Origin: MGIIb-Q1 sp964342465
GTDB taxonomy: Archaea > Thermoplasmatota > Poseidoniia > Poseidoniales > Thalassarchaeaceae
DNA: 64,000 nucleotides
Reading direction: 5' to 3'
NCBI GenBank assembly: GCA_964342465.1
Contig: CAYFFQ010000001.1
Coordinates: 1 to 64,000 of the forward strand
The translations under genes and the position numbers were made by a program. Every line of letters begins with the position of its first letter. Positions within the stretch are counted from its first letter, which is position 1. The notes under the pieces were generated by a model. That model was not told where the DNA came from. It saw only the letters and a program-made list of their open reading frames with translations, and ran no database searches. This document shows, piece after piece, positions 25,622 through 33,473 of the stretch.

Positions 25622-26095
25622 TCACTGGATGTTGAGTTGATTCAGAATTCGCCCCACATGTCCTGTCGCTTTGACATTGTAGGCTGCTGACTCAAGAGTC
25701 CCGTCTTGATTGATGATGAATGTTGACCTGATGCAACCCATGTAGGTTCGGCCGTAGTTCTTCTTCTCACCCCATGTCCCGTACGCTTCGTGCAGTTTCA
25801 TTTCATCATCAACGACCAACGAGAAGGGCAGTTCATTCTTGTTGATGAAGTTCTGGTGGCTTCTGGCGGAATCCTTGGAGACTCCGACCACTCTCCAACC
25901 AGCAGTTTGTAACACAGCAAAATTGTCACGGAAATCACACGCCTGAGTGGTGCATCCTGGTGTGCTGTCTTTGGGATAGAAATAGAGTATCACTCCGGTT
26001 TCATCGAGTAATTCGCTAAGGGTGATTTCACTTCCATCGGTCAGTGTGGCGGTGAAATTCGGTGCCGCATCACCATCTTCAAGTTTCACGGTCAT
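25622..26095 (-). CDS. bcp: Thioredoxin-dependent peroxiredoxin (Bcp/PrxQ type)
   Basis: 157 residues. It reduces hydroperoxides with thioredoxin-type donors in the cytoplasm. The peroxidatic Cys is in YPKDSTPGCTTQACDFRD near residue 45, with the resolving Cys five residues later as in atypical 2-Cys PrxQ. The conserved GVSKDSARSHQNFI and GRTYMGCIRSTFII segments are present. I chose ATG 26095, which gives the family N-terminus (MTVKLEDGDAAPNF), over a start 7 codons upstream. Confidence 0.95.
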   Translation of the reverse strand: MTVKLEDGDAAPNFTATLTDGSEITLSELLDETGVILYFYPKDSTPGCTTQACDFRDNFAVLQTAGWRVVGVSKDSARSHQNFINKNELPFSLVVDDEMKLHEAYGTWGEKKNYGRTYMGCIRSTFIINQDGTLESAAYNVKATGHVGRILNQLNIQ

Positions 26096-26233
26096 ACCGC
26101 GTCGTGGTGCGAGCAATACCTAACCTTGACGCTCGGTTTTCCGAACAACTCGGATTCAACATCCTTCACTCAGGTCAGTCGCTGGTCTTTGGTCATGTGG
26201 CCGGCAACCCTGCTTCACATATCCCATCCTTCG

Positions 26234-26857
26234 TCATGGAAGGAGTGAGCAGATGGGGCACTCCGCCGCATCGTGCCCTCTCGCTGGACAGTGCTCGCGG
26301 CCGAAATAGATGACCTGCAGGTGGCGTCTGCCCCACTCCTCTTCGGGAAACAGTCGTTTCAGGTCTCGCTCGACTTGCACAACACTTCTGCCTTCGCTGA
26401 GGTTCCATCTCTGAGCTAATCTGTGAATGTGCGTGTCAACAGGAAATGCCGGAACTCCAAACTTCTGAACCATCACCACGCTGGCCGTCTTGTGGCCGAC
26501 TCCGGCCAGCGCCTCCAACTCCTCAAAGGTGCGGGGGACTTTTCCGTCGTGCCTATCCAACAGTTGGTTGGCCATGGTGTGTAGATTGCGCGCTTTGGTC
26601 GGGGCCAGTCCGATTTCCCGAATCAATTCTTGAATATCTTCGGGCCTCAGGAGAGCCATTTCTTTGGGTGTGGGTGCTTTTTCAAACAGCGCCGGAGTCA
26701 CTTGATTGACCTTCTTGTCGGTGGTTCGGGCCGAGAGCATGACGGCGACGAGAAATGTGTAGGAGTCGCGGTGGTCGAGAGGTATCGGTTGAGTCGGATA
26801 GAGGGAATCGAGGATATCACCAATCAGACCGACCCTCTCATGCTCATTCAGGCGCAT
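26234..26857 (-). CDS. nth: Endonuclease III (base-excision-repair DNA glycosylase/AP lyase)
   Basis: 207 residues. Removes oxidised pyrimidines from DNA. The helix-hairpin-helix is LAGVGHKTASVVM near residue 110, with the catalytic Lys, and the catalytic Asp is in FPVDTHIHRL near 131. The C-terminal cluster region differs from E. coli: C-x9-C-x2-C (HCPARGHDAAECPIC) and no fourth Cys in the four residues left, so the 4Fe-4S cluster may be altered or absent. Start ATG 26857 follows GGGAAGTG and lies 14 bp inside the upstream 26844 gene, indicating a coupled operon. Confidence 0.93.
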   Translation of the reverse strand: MRLNEHERVGLIGDILDSLYPTQPIPLDHRDSYTFLVAVMLSARTTDKKVNQVTPALFEKAPTPKEMALLRPEDIQELIREIGLAPTKARNLHTMANQLLDRHDGKVPRTFEELEALAGVGHKTASVVMVQKFGVPAFPVDTHIHRLAQRWNLSEGRSVVQVERDLKRLFPEEEWGRRHLQVIYFGREHCPARGHDAAECPICSLLP

Positions 26858-27092
26858 CACTTCCCTCAGAGAAGTCGAGGTCGGTCCTCCAACCGTAGGT
26901 TCCTGCGGCCAGCACCAATGCACCCGGCAGGATGTAACAGGGGAACCACATCCATGTGGCCCACTGCTGGTTCGCCCCCCCCAAGATGAGGAAGAAAATC
27001 ACGCCCAACAGTATCGCTGGAAATATGGACACACCGCCAAAGACCACTGCGCGGCTGACTCCCATAACCCCTGACGGGGGAGAGAATCGCAT
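26844..27092 (-). CDS. Small two-helix membrane protein
   Basis: 82 residues with two hydrophobic helices (about 14-38 and 45-68) joined by a short loop (GGANQQWATW) and an acidic C-terminus (DFSEGSDAPE). I do not recognise the family. It lies 29 bp downstream of polX and overlaps the start of nth by 14 bp, so all three are probably transcribed together, though a membrane protein has no obvious repair role. Confidence 0.7.
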   Translation of the reverse strand: MRFSPPSGVMGVSRAVVFGGVSIFPAILLGVIFFLILGGANQQWATWMWFPCYILPGALVLAAGTYGWRTDLDFSEGSDAPE

Positions 27093-27121
27093 GAACCTAT
27101 GCCCGCTAACGAGATGAGGTT

Positions 27122-29068
27122 TCAGCGGAGCATCTGCTCCAGTTCTTCACCACTGTAGCAGTTGAGCAGGTCTTTTGCCTCAAGCCATCCTTTGCGCGCC
27201 ATTTGAACTCCGAACCAGACATCTCGGAGGCCAGCGGTGTCATGGGCGTCAGGATTGATGCAGAGTGGGACACCTTGGTCGCGGGCGTAACGGATGAATC
27301 GCCAATCGAGGTCAAGTCGGTAGGGGCTGGCGTTAATTTCCACCGACTTGAGTTTGCCCTCGCTGTTCAACTCTCCCATCCTCCGGAGTACTGCATGCAT
27401 ATCCACATCGAAGCCGTCACGTCCTTGCAGAATCCTTCCAGTTGGGTGGCCAAGGATGGTGAAGGTCGAATCCTCGACCGCTCGGATGAGTGCTTCTGTA
27501 TTCTCGCTCTCATCCCTCCTACGCCAAGTAGGCAATTGGTGGACGGAGCCTATCACGTGGGAGAGAGCCTCTCTTGTGGCGCAGTCATAATCGAGGGTGC
27601 CGTCGGGGAGAATGTCGCATTCCGCGCCATGCAAGAGGCGGAAATTCTTGCCACCATCGGCCCACAATTCATTCAATTCCCGAATCTTCTCACCCTGTTG
27701 CAGCAACTCTTCCGCCTTTGCACCCACCTGTCTGCCGCCGATGTTGAGCATCTGTGAGTGGTCGGAGATGCCGAGAAACTCCCAATCCATATTCATCGCC
27801 GCACCAGCCATCGCCTCCAGCGTACCGACTCCATCGGAGAGTATGGTGTGGTTGTGTAGTGAACCTTTCAGGTCAGTAGGCATTACCAAGTGAGGAAGTC
27901 TACCATTCTCTGCCGCTTCCACTTCACCCATGTCCTCGCGAAGTTCTGGTGCCACCCATTCAAGACCGAGGTGATTGTAGATGTCCACTTCTGTTTCAGC
28001 AGGCAGGGATGATGCTGCCGCAGCGGCGCCCCTCAATTCGCCAACATCACTCTCGGGAATGAGTCCGAATTCGTTGAGGCGGAGGCCGAGGTCCATGGCA
28101 CGCTGGCGCAGTCGGATGTTGTGCTCCTTGGAGCCGGTGAAATACGCGAGAGTGAAGGGAAACATTTCTGGTGGGACGAGGCGCACCTGCGCATCGATGG
28201 TGCCGGACGATTCCATCGCTGAGTAGTCGTCGCCGCCGATGGCGGCGAAGACTTCGCTGTCTATCGTGCCGAGGTCCAATTGTCTCTCTAGAACGGATGC
28301 TTCCAAGACGACGCTGACCTTACTCTCGCCCGCACCTTTGACCTCAGCGATGTTCGGTAGGTCGAGGATGGCCGTGGTGACAGCCTTGACATCTTCAGGT
28401 TGGACTGCGGCGACGATGTCAAGGTCGCCGATAGTCTCCCTGCGGCGGCGGGCGCTGCCAGCAAGTTGAGCGTGCATCACCTTGGGAATCTGAGCCACCA
28501 TCTTTTCGAATGCCTCCCCATACCTGAGGCCGACATTGAGGCGACGGCGGGAACGGAACCTCGATAACAAGTCGATTCCATCGAGTATCTTCTGTTGACT
28601 CTTCTCTCCGAATCCATCTAGGCTGGCGACAGCACCCTCGGCGCAGGCGGCGGTTAGGTCAGCGAGCGATTCAATACCCAATTCTTCATACAGTTGTCGA
28701 ATCCTCTTCGGACCGAGGCCGGGGACGGACAACATCTCTATCATTCCCTGTGGGGTGCTGTCGTAGAGCGTGGCGAGTTCGCCCCACGAACCTTCACCCA
28801 ATGCTTCAGCTATGAGGGAAGCGATGCCCTTCCCGATTCCCTTCACCTTAGTCATCTCGCCTGATTCGCTCAACTCCCACAAGTCAGCCTCCAATGCTGC
28901 GATGGTGCGACTGCCGTTCTCGTAGGCTCGGATTCGGAAGGGGTTGGCATCCTTCAGCTTCAACAGGGTGGCGACCTGTTCGAGAACGGTGGCAACCTGC
29001 GCCTTGGAAAAGTGAGGTGGCGACCCCCTCCGACTTTTCGGCAACGTCCAAGACTTCATGGATACCAT
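27122..29068 (-). CDS. polX: Family X DNA polymerase with PHP domain (PolX)
   Basis: 648 residues from ATG 29068; the exact start is uncertain, with an alternative ATG at 29059. Order: 8-kDa-type HhH domain (about 18-95, KGIGKGIASLIAEALG), second HhH (PGLGPKRIRQLYEELGI), the nucleotidyltransferase palm with GSARRRRETIGDLDIV (two catalytic Asp) and the third Asp in IDAQVRLV before YFTGSKEHN, then a C-terminal PHP domain (about 395-640: SLHNHTILSDG, LGISDHSQ, HGAECDIL, NPDAHDT). Such enzymes fill short gaps in base-excision repair and carry a Mn-dependent 3'-5' exonuclease or phosphoesterase in the PHP domain. It heads an operon with the 26844 gene and nth. Confidence 0.93.
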   Translation of the reverse strand: MVSMKSWTLPKSRRGSPPHFSKAQVATVLEQVATLLKLKDANPFRIRAYENGSRTIAALEADLWELSESGEMTKVKGIGKGIASLIAEALGEGSWGELATLYDSTPQGMIEMLSVPGLGPKRIRQLYEELGIESLADLTAACAEGAVASLDGFGEKSQQKILDGIDLLSRFRSRRRLNVGLRYGEAFEKMVAQIPKVMHAQLAGSARRRRETIGDLDIVAAVQPEDVKAVTTAILDLPNIAEVKGAGESKVSVVLEASVLERQLDLGTIDSEVFAAIGGDDYSAMESSGTIDAQVRLVPPEMFPFTLAYFTGSKEHNIRLRQRAMDLGLRLNEFGLIPESDVGELRGAAAAASSLPAETEVDIYNHLGLEWVAPELREDMGEVEAAENGRLPHLVMPTDLKGSLHNHTILSDGVGTLEAMAGAAMNMDWEFLGISDHSQMLNIGGRQVGAKAEELLQQGEKIRELNELWADGGKNFRLLHGAECDILPDGTLDYDCATREALSHVIGSVHQLPTWRRRDESENTEALIRAVEDSTFTILGHPTGRILQGRDGFDVDMHAVLRRMGELNSEGKLKSVEINASPYRLDLDWRFIRYARDQGVPLCINPDAHDTAGLRDVWFGVQMARKGWLEAKDLLNCYSGEELEQMLR

Positions 29069-29338
29069 GACGACAAACCCATCCACGATGAGCCTGCCAC
29101 TTCTCTTGAACCCTCGCCTCGGATTGTGGGTGCATCGCCGCCGACTTCTGTGGACCCCCACACAAGTATGGGGGAGTGTGCGACGCATGTCTTGGGCAAT
29201 AACGGAGTACACCCCGATTCACTCTGACACAGGTATGGAAGGTCGTTGATAGCGGTGGAGGTGGGAGGAGTACTGTCTCGGTTTGGCTCTGCCAATTGTG
29301 TTCGCGCGTTTCAAGTGTAGCTGGCTGTTGGGTCGGGT

Positions 29339-29674
29339 GTGGAACTGGTCGGACTGCTACACTCACTGTCGACATTCACCTGTGGCGGTGCCTTTCTCAT
29401 CTGGGTGAGTATCGCCCCCCTCTCTCGCACGGAAGGTGGTGAAGTAGTCGCACAAAGAGTGATGACGATTCTCTGTTTCACCGCTGCGGTCAGCCTTTTC
29501 GCACTCTATTTCGCCGGCGGTTCTCTGTTCGGTTCACCAAACCTCGCCCGAATTCTCGCTGTCGTCTCCTTCGCCGTGGGCGTGAGTGCGACCATGAACA
29601 TCAAGGGGAAGGATGTGCAGGGGGAGGCGAACCCACATCAGATGATGCGGTTGAAACGGGAAGACGTTGAGTGA
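29339..29674 (+). CDS. Small membrane protein of unknown function
   Basis: 111 residues from a GTG at 29339. Three hydrophobic segments lie at about 4-25, 43-62 and 67-86, followed by a charged cytoplasmic-type tail (QMMRLKREDVE). The family is not recognised. It is divergent from polX, and its stop lies 18 bp from the end of the convergent 29693 gene. Confidence 0.6.
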   Translation: MELVGLLHSLSTFTCGGAFLIWVSIAPLSRTEGGEVVAQRVMTILCFTAAVSLFALYFAGGSLFGSPNLARILAVVSFAVGVSATMNIKGKDVQGEANPHQMMRLKREDVE

Positions 29675-29692
29675 AGTATTCTCACAAGGCAT

Positions 29693-31198
29693 TCACTTCA
29701 GGTCAATTCCAGGGCCTCGCGTGTGACCCACCTTTCCCGCTGCCCCCCCACTCCTTTTCTTACGCTTGGACCCCTTATCCCCTCGGTCTGAGGAAACCTC
29801 GTCACCTCTGCTGGCGAGTGGGCGATGTCCCCTCTCGTCGCCGTACTCACTGGTCGCGCTGCTGCTCGCTGCTGCTCGCGCAGTTCTTCGAGGATGGCCG
29901 GTCTCAGCGCTATCAGCATCGCTTTTTCCCGCCTTCGTCTTCCTCGTTCGCTCGGTAGGGGTGGCGAGTTCTCGCTCGCTCGAATCAGCGTCAGTCCTTC
30001 TGATTCTGTTGTGTCCGGCGACGCGGAACTCGGTGTCGTCACTGTCATCTACGACAAGAGCATCGCCCCACTCATCTCCGCTGATGTCTGAATCCCTCAG
30101 CGTTCTCTGAAGGACATTGAATGTGTCGGATGGGGCTGCCGGCATGTCTATCTCACCAACCATCACCTCAACCATCCCCTCAGCCAACACCCGACCTTCA
30201 GCGCCACGAACACCTCTCTTCGGTTTTGTTTCGGGTGGGTTGGGGTCAGCGGCCATCTCCTCAATGGAGATGTCAGTCGCCTCGGTCAGGGCGGCCCTTT
30301 CAGATTCACGCTCCTCCTCATTGGCCGCCGCCTCCTCAATCGCTCGGCGTCGTGCTCTTCGCCGTTGAACCGATGTATTGGTACGGCGAGCGATTAACAG
30401 CAGCAGGAGTGGTGCTGCAACACTCAGAGCCAAAGCACTCTCGACGCTGAACTCGACCCCACTTATTTCAGATAATTTGTCAGCGAGCAGGTTCACCTGT
30501 TGCATAATCGGGTCGATGTATGGGGAGACATCAGCACTGCTCGCCGTGGGAGTTGAAGTCTCGACCAAAATGCCGAGCGGGATGGAATAGACCAATCGTT
30601 CATCACTGCTTTCGTTGAGATAGAAGGTACCACCGCTCACACCGACCTTCACGGCGGTGAAACTCAGACGAACCTCATGGGAATCTCCACCTATGCCCTG
30701 CCTCTCAAGAGTGAAAGTGGAGAGTGGTTCACCCATGCTCACCTTCTCATCCAAATCCCAAGACGGGATGATTCGTACGGGAACGGGTGCTTCGTTCTTC
30801 ACGGTACAGAGGAAATGGCTCGTCTCCCCTAGGGGGAGTGTGTGGTCTGGGGGGGTGCATCCCACCGAGAGTACTGCTCTGTGCAGGTGTTCGTCGTCGG
30901 GAAAATGGTCGATGAGAAGAGCACTGAATTCGTGATTGTCCCCATAGCCGTCGCCGTCACGGTCCGACCATTGGGTCTGCTCTGTGGGAAAGGCGTCGGC
31001 GCCGTCGGCGACGCTCCAACTTTCATCTGGGTCGGACCAGCCGTCACCATCGCCATCTGCACAGCCAATTCTGTCCTCGGTTGAATCGCCATCCACATCT
31101 GGGCAGTCATCTCTCTCTGCGCTGACGGTGGGTGTGAGGGCGAACAGAGTGATGAAGAGGATTGTCGCCACCAGCGCCCCAGCCGCCGCCCTGCTCAT
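29693..31198 (-). CDS. Membrane-anchored protein with thrombospondin-type-3-like calcium repeats and long charged tail
   Basis: 501 residues. A signal peptide (about 1-27) is followed by Asp-rich calcium-binding repeats (DVDGDSTEDRIGCADGDGDG, then DRDGDGYGDN near 80). A beta-rich ectodomain runs to about 225, a single membrane helix lies near 258-275 (ALALSVAAPLLLLLIARR), and a 220-residue tail of Arg, Ser, Glu and Asp is probably disordered and cytoplasmic. The N-terminal motif is common in marine archaeal surface proteins. Function unknown; structural or sensory roles are possible. It begins 4 bp inside a possible small upstream frame. Confidence 0.8.
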   Translation of the reverse strand: MSRAAAGALVATILFITLFALTPTVSAERDDCPDVDGDSTEDRIGCADGDGDGWSDPDESWSVADGADAFPTEQTQWSDRDGDGYGDNHEFSALLIDHFPDDEHLHRAVLSVGCTPPDHTLPLGETSHFLCTVKNEAPVPVRIIPSWDLDEKVSMGEPLSTFTLERQGIGGDSHEVRLSFTAVKVGVSGGTFYLNESSDERLVYSIPLGILVETSTPTASSADVSPYIDPIMQQVNLLADKLSEISGVEFSVESALALSVAAPLLLLLIARRTNTSVQRRRARRRAIEEAAANEEERESERAALTEATDISIEEMAADPNPPETKPKRGVRGAEGRVLAEGMVEVMVGEIDMPAAPSDTFNVLQRTLRDSDISGDEWGDALVVDDSDDTEFRVAGHNRIRRTDADSSERELATPTERTRKTKAGKSDADSAETGHPRRTARAAASSSATSEYGDERGHRPLASRGDEVSSDRGDKGSKRKKRSGGAAGKVGHTRGPGIDLK

Positions 31199-31371
31199 CG
31201 CTCCCCCGCTGCTGCTGAAACCGCTATCAATGCTCGCCGGAATTGCACGGTTTCATCCTTCTCGACGATGTTTTCCGTGTGCTTGAGCGGCTGCTGGATG
31301 CTCGTCGCTTCGCCTGAAAATAATTGTTGGTGGGCGACGCCGACGACTGGTAAGAATTGTGTCATCCTCAT
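31195..31371 (-). CDS. Possible small protein translationally coupled to the 29693 gene
   Basis: A 58-residue frame (MRMTQFLPVVGVAHQQLFSG at its start) whose stop overlaps the ATG of the next gene (ATGA). It has amphipathic helix character (RRALIAVSAAAGER). No family is recognised. It begins after the 11-bp repeat array; the coupling geometry is its main support, so it may be chance. Confidence 0.3.
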   Translation of the reverse strand: MRMTQFLPVVGVAHQQLFSGEATSIQQPLKHTENIVEKDETVQFRRALIAVSAAAGER

Positions 31372-31417
31372 GGCCGTCAGAAGGCAGACGACGAATCGTA
31401 GAGCGAAGGTAATTGCG

Positions 31418-31712
31418 CTTCGCTCAGGCAACGCTGAGACAACGCTCAGGCTTCGCTCAGGCAACGCTCAGGCAACGCTCAGACAACGCTGAGACAACGN
31501 NNNNNNNNNNNNNNNNNNNNNNNNNNNNNNNNNNNNNNNNNNNNNNNNNNNNNNNNNNNNNNNNNNNNNNNNNNNNNNNNNNNNNNNNNNNNNNNNNNNC
31601 AACGCTCAGACAACGCTGAGACAACGATCAGGCTTCGCTCAGGCAACGCTCAGACAACGCTGAGACAACGCTCAGGCTTCGCTCAGGCAACGCTCAGGCA
31701 ACGCTCAGACTT
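31418..31712. repeat. 11-bp minisatellite array reaching into the stop codon of the NifU-like gene
   Basis: Back-to-back 11-mers of the forms CAACGCTCAGG, CAACGCTCAGA, CAACGCTGAGA and CTTCGCTCAGG run on both sides of the assembly gap. The last unit contains the stop codon of the minus-strand NifU-like gene (31705-31707). The 11-bp period is close to one helical turn. With the gap it occupies most of the 506 bp between the two minus-strand genes. Confidence 0.95.
31500..31599. other. Assembly gap (100 N) inside the 11-bp minisatellite
   Basis: Exactly 100 N flanked on both sides by the same 11-bp units; the real length is unknown. Confidence 0.98.
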
Positions 31713-32064
31713 GGGACTCAAGGTCCAGTTTATCCAGAATGAATGCCTGCATGTACGGTGGCAGTTCACCGTTGGCGAAAATGACGTTTTTCACTCCATC
31801 CAATTTCATCAGAGAGTAGAAGATCTGCATCGCAGTCATAGGCACAGATGAACATCCCACGCAACCACCTTCCAGCGACAGGGTGACCACTCCATCCTCG
31901 ATAGAGACGACATTGACAACACCATCATCGGCGTCAAGAACCGCTTGAACCGGGCCCAACGAGGCGAGGATCGTTGCTTCGTCGATACCGCTCACACCCT
32001 CACCTAGGCTTACTCGGGCGACCCTCCCTCTTTCAATCATCGTCCCGCACATATTCACAATCAC
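31705..32064 (-). CDS. NifU-like C-terminal-domain Fe-S scaffold protein
   Basis: 119 residues (GTG start; ATG at 32052 also possible). The NifU C-terminal domain spans about 15-95: an N-terminal helix (IDEATILASLGPVQAVL), a beta-sheet (VVNVVSIEDGVVTLSLEGGC) and the cluster-binding CxxC in GGCVGCSSVPMT. Such proteins hold a transient 4Fe-4S cluster and deliver it to apo-proteins such as the Fe-S enzymes seen here (the 10691 gene). A tail of about 20 residues is extra. It stands alone on the minus strand; a TATA-like GAATAGT lies near 32094. Confidence 0.85.
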   Translation of the reverse strand: MIVNMCGTMIERGRVARVSLGEGVSGIDEATILASLGPVQAVLDADDGVVNVVSIEDGVVTLSLEGGCVGCSSVPMTAMQIFYSLMKLDGVKNVIFANGELPPYMQAFILDKLDLESQV

Positions 32065-32211
32065 CCACTTCCGAGTCTCTCAAACGGTCAACTATTCCTC
32101 ATTCCCATGCCCATTCCCCTGTTGTATTTGGCGGCTAAGGATTACCTCGGCTTGAAAATTGATTTCCCGAGGGTGGGGAAGTATTGAACCGATGAATCGG
32201 CTGGAGCAGCC

Positions 32212-33153
32212 ATGAATCACCCCCTTCGTGTGGTGCTGCTCGACCTTCTTGTTGAGCGAGCAGAATTTGGATATGGCGGAAATGTGGAGATTCTGAAACC
32301 ACTGGCTGAAAGGTTTTCGACCGTCGAAGTGTGGCTTTTGACACCTCAGTATCAGTCTCCCGATGTCGGGCGGCGCGCCCTCGCACAGGCGCACGCCCAT
32401 CCAATCTCTATTGAGGAAGAGGATGTGCCGGCTTGGGATTACGATTTTCCTTTTGAAACTCAACCGGACGCGAGTGAACTCAAAGGCCTCTATCAAGGCG
32501 GCGGTGGGGATGTCACATTCGAGAGAGTTGCATTGCCGACGACAGATGCTCTCGGCATGGAATCTTGGCTCGCTGCCAATTCCGTTGATGTCGTTATCTG
32601 CAGCGGGAGCCGCAGAAACGTCTCGATGTGGGAGGATTGGATGTCTCCCGCCTCAGCGTTGTTGCAGGCGGCCACGATTCTGCCTCTGCCGACCCTTGGA
32701 ATCTGTTTCGGTCATCAACTTCTCTGCACCGCACTCGGTGGCGCGGTCACTCCAGAACCGCACCGCACAGACGTGGTATCCCCCCTCACCCTGAGTGATG
32801 CAGGTGTGGCAGACCCACTCTTCGCCGACCTACCGACACCAGTCGCTCTGTTCACCCATCAGGACCATGTGGTCAGCATTCCCGATGGGCTGGTAACTTT
32901 GGGAAGTTCTCCCCACAACCACTACACGGCGGTTCGGGCAAGTGGGGTAGATGGTGCTCTTCTCCCCGTGTGGGGTGTTCAGTTCCATCCCGAGGCTGCG
33001 GAGGAAAGAATAGCACGGTCGGTGCGCCTCGGACACATCTCCGAGGAGGAAGCGAGTGCCTTTGAGAGAGAACATGATGGCCCTAAGATTCTTGCAAATT
33101 TCGCTGAAGAAGTGGTTCGTCGTCTCTCTTCGCATGGCGGCGATTTGAGGTGA
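32212..33153 (+). CDS. Class I glutamine amidotransferase-domain protein
   Basis: 313 residues. The catalytic triad is visible: nucleophile Cys in GICFGHQLL near residue 166, and His and Glu in GVQFHPEA near 258. The preceding ICSGSRRNVSMWEDWM segment replaces the usual GGP motif. It resembles stand-alone GuaA-type amidotransferases that act on metabolites or peptidoglycan-like substrates, with an N-terminal extension of about 100 residues containing an acidic insert. No synthetase partner is adjacent, so the amide acceptor is unknown. ATG 32212 is preceded by TGGAG at a suitable distance. Confidence 0.85.
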   Translation: MNHPLRVVLLDLLVERAEFGYGGNVEILKPLAERFSTVEVWLLTPQYQSPDVGRRALAQAHAHPISIEEEDVPAWDYDFPFETQPDASELKGLYQGGGGDVTFERVALPTTDALGMESWLAANSVDVVICSGSRRNVSMWEDWMSPASALLQAATILPLPTLGICFGHQLLCTALGGAVTPEPHRTDVVSPLTLSDAGVADPLFADLPTPVALFTHQDHVVSIPDGLVTLGSSPHNHYTAVRASGVDGALLPVWGVQFHPEAAEERIARSVRLGHISEEEASAFEREHDGPKILANFAEEVVRRLSSHGGDLR

Positions 33154-33200
33154 CCATGGTTGGTGGTGGCATACTTTTCTCGCAACTCCTTCAGTGGTAT

Positions 33201-33318
33201 CAGGTCTTTCCCGCATGGGTCACAGGTCTTTCCCGCATCGGTCACAGGTCTTTTCCTCTCCTATGGTGAGGTGAAGCGCGGCAGTCTCTACGGTGAGGTG
33301 AAGCGCGGCAGTCTCTCG
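33201..33318. repeat. Two short tandem repeats (22-bp x3 and 27-bp x2)
   Basis: CAGGTCTTTCCCGCATGGGT recurs at 33201, 33223 and 33245 (partial); GGTGAGGTGAAGCGCGGCAG recurs at 33265 and 33292. Both lie in the 320-bp gap downstream of the amidotransferase gene, before the pyrophosphatase promoter. Confidence 0.9.
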
Positions 33319-33387
33319 CAATCCCCTGACCTATGCACAGTAACACCATCACATGGTTTTCGAGGTGGTGGATTGGGGTTGAATAAT

Positions 33388-33404
33388 CAGTCTCTAAGAG
33401 ACTG
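33388..33404. promoter_or_regulatory. Perfect inverted repeat upstream of the pyrophosphatase TATA box
   Basis: CAGTCTC-TAA-GAGACTG is a perfect 7-bp inverted repeat ending about 27 bp before the TATA box of the pyrophosphatase gene. The position suits an operator or activator site. Confidence 0.45.
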
Positions 33405-33430
33405 TGTGAAGGAAAATGATGGGGTTTCGC

Positions 33431-33436
33431 TTATAT
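33431..33436 (+). promoter_or_regulatory. TATA box and SD of the pyrophosphatase gene
   Basis: TTATAT lies about 40 bases before ATG 33474, predicting a leader of about 14 nt, and AGGTGAT (33467-33473) sits directly before that ATG. The upstream ATG at 33435 overlaps the TATA box and so cannot be on this transcript. Confidence 0.6.
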
Positions 33437-33473
33437 GGAGCCCTTAGGTCGGCGGGTCAGTCAATCAGGTGAT

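Noticed and set aside
29671..30450. Plus-strand frames rich in Ser/Arg/Pro opposite the 29693 gene
   Set aside because: Shadows of the low-complexity tail of the minus-strand gene, which has a signal peptide, Ca repeats and a membrane helix.
31418..31712. CRISPR-like array
   Set aside because: Units are contiguous with no spacers, and no cas gene is present. The same holds for the other arrays.
33160..33447. 95-residue frame before the pyrophosphatase gene
   Set aside because: Runs through two tandem repeats and overlaps the TATA box of the next gene; no domain.
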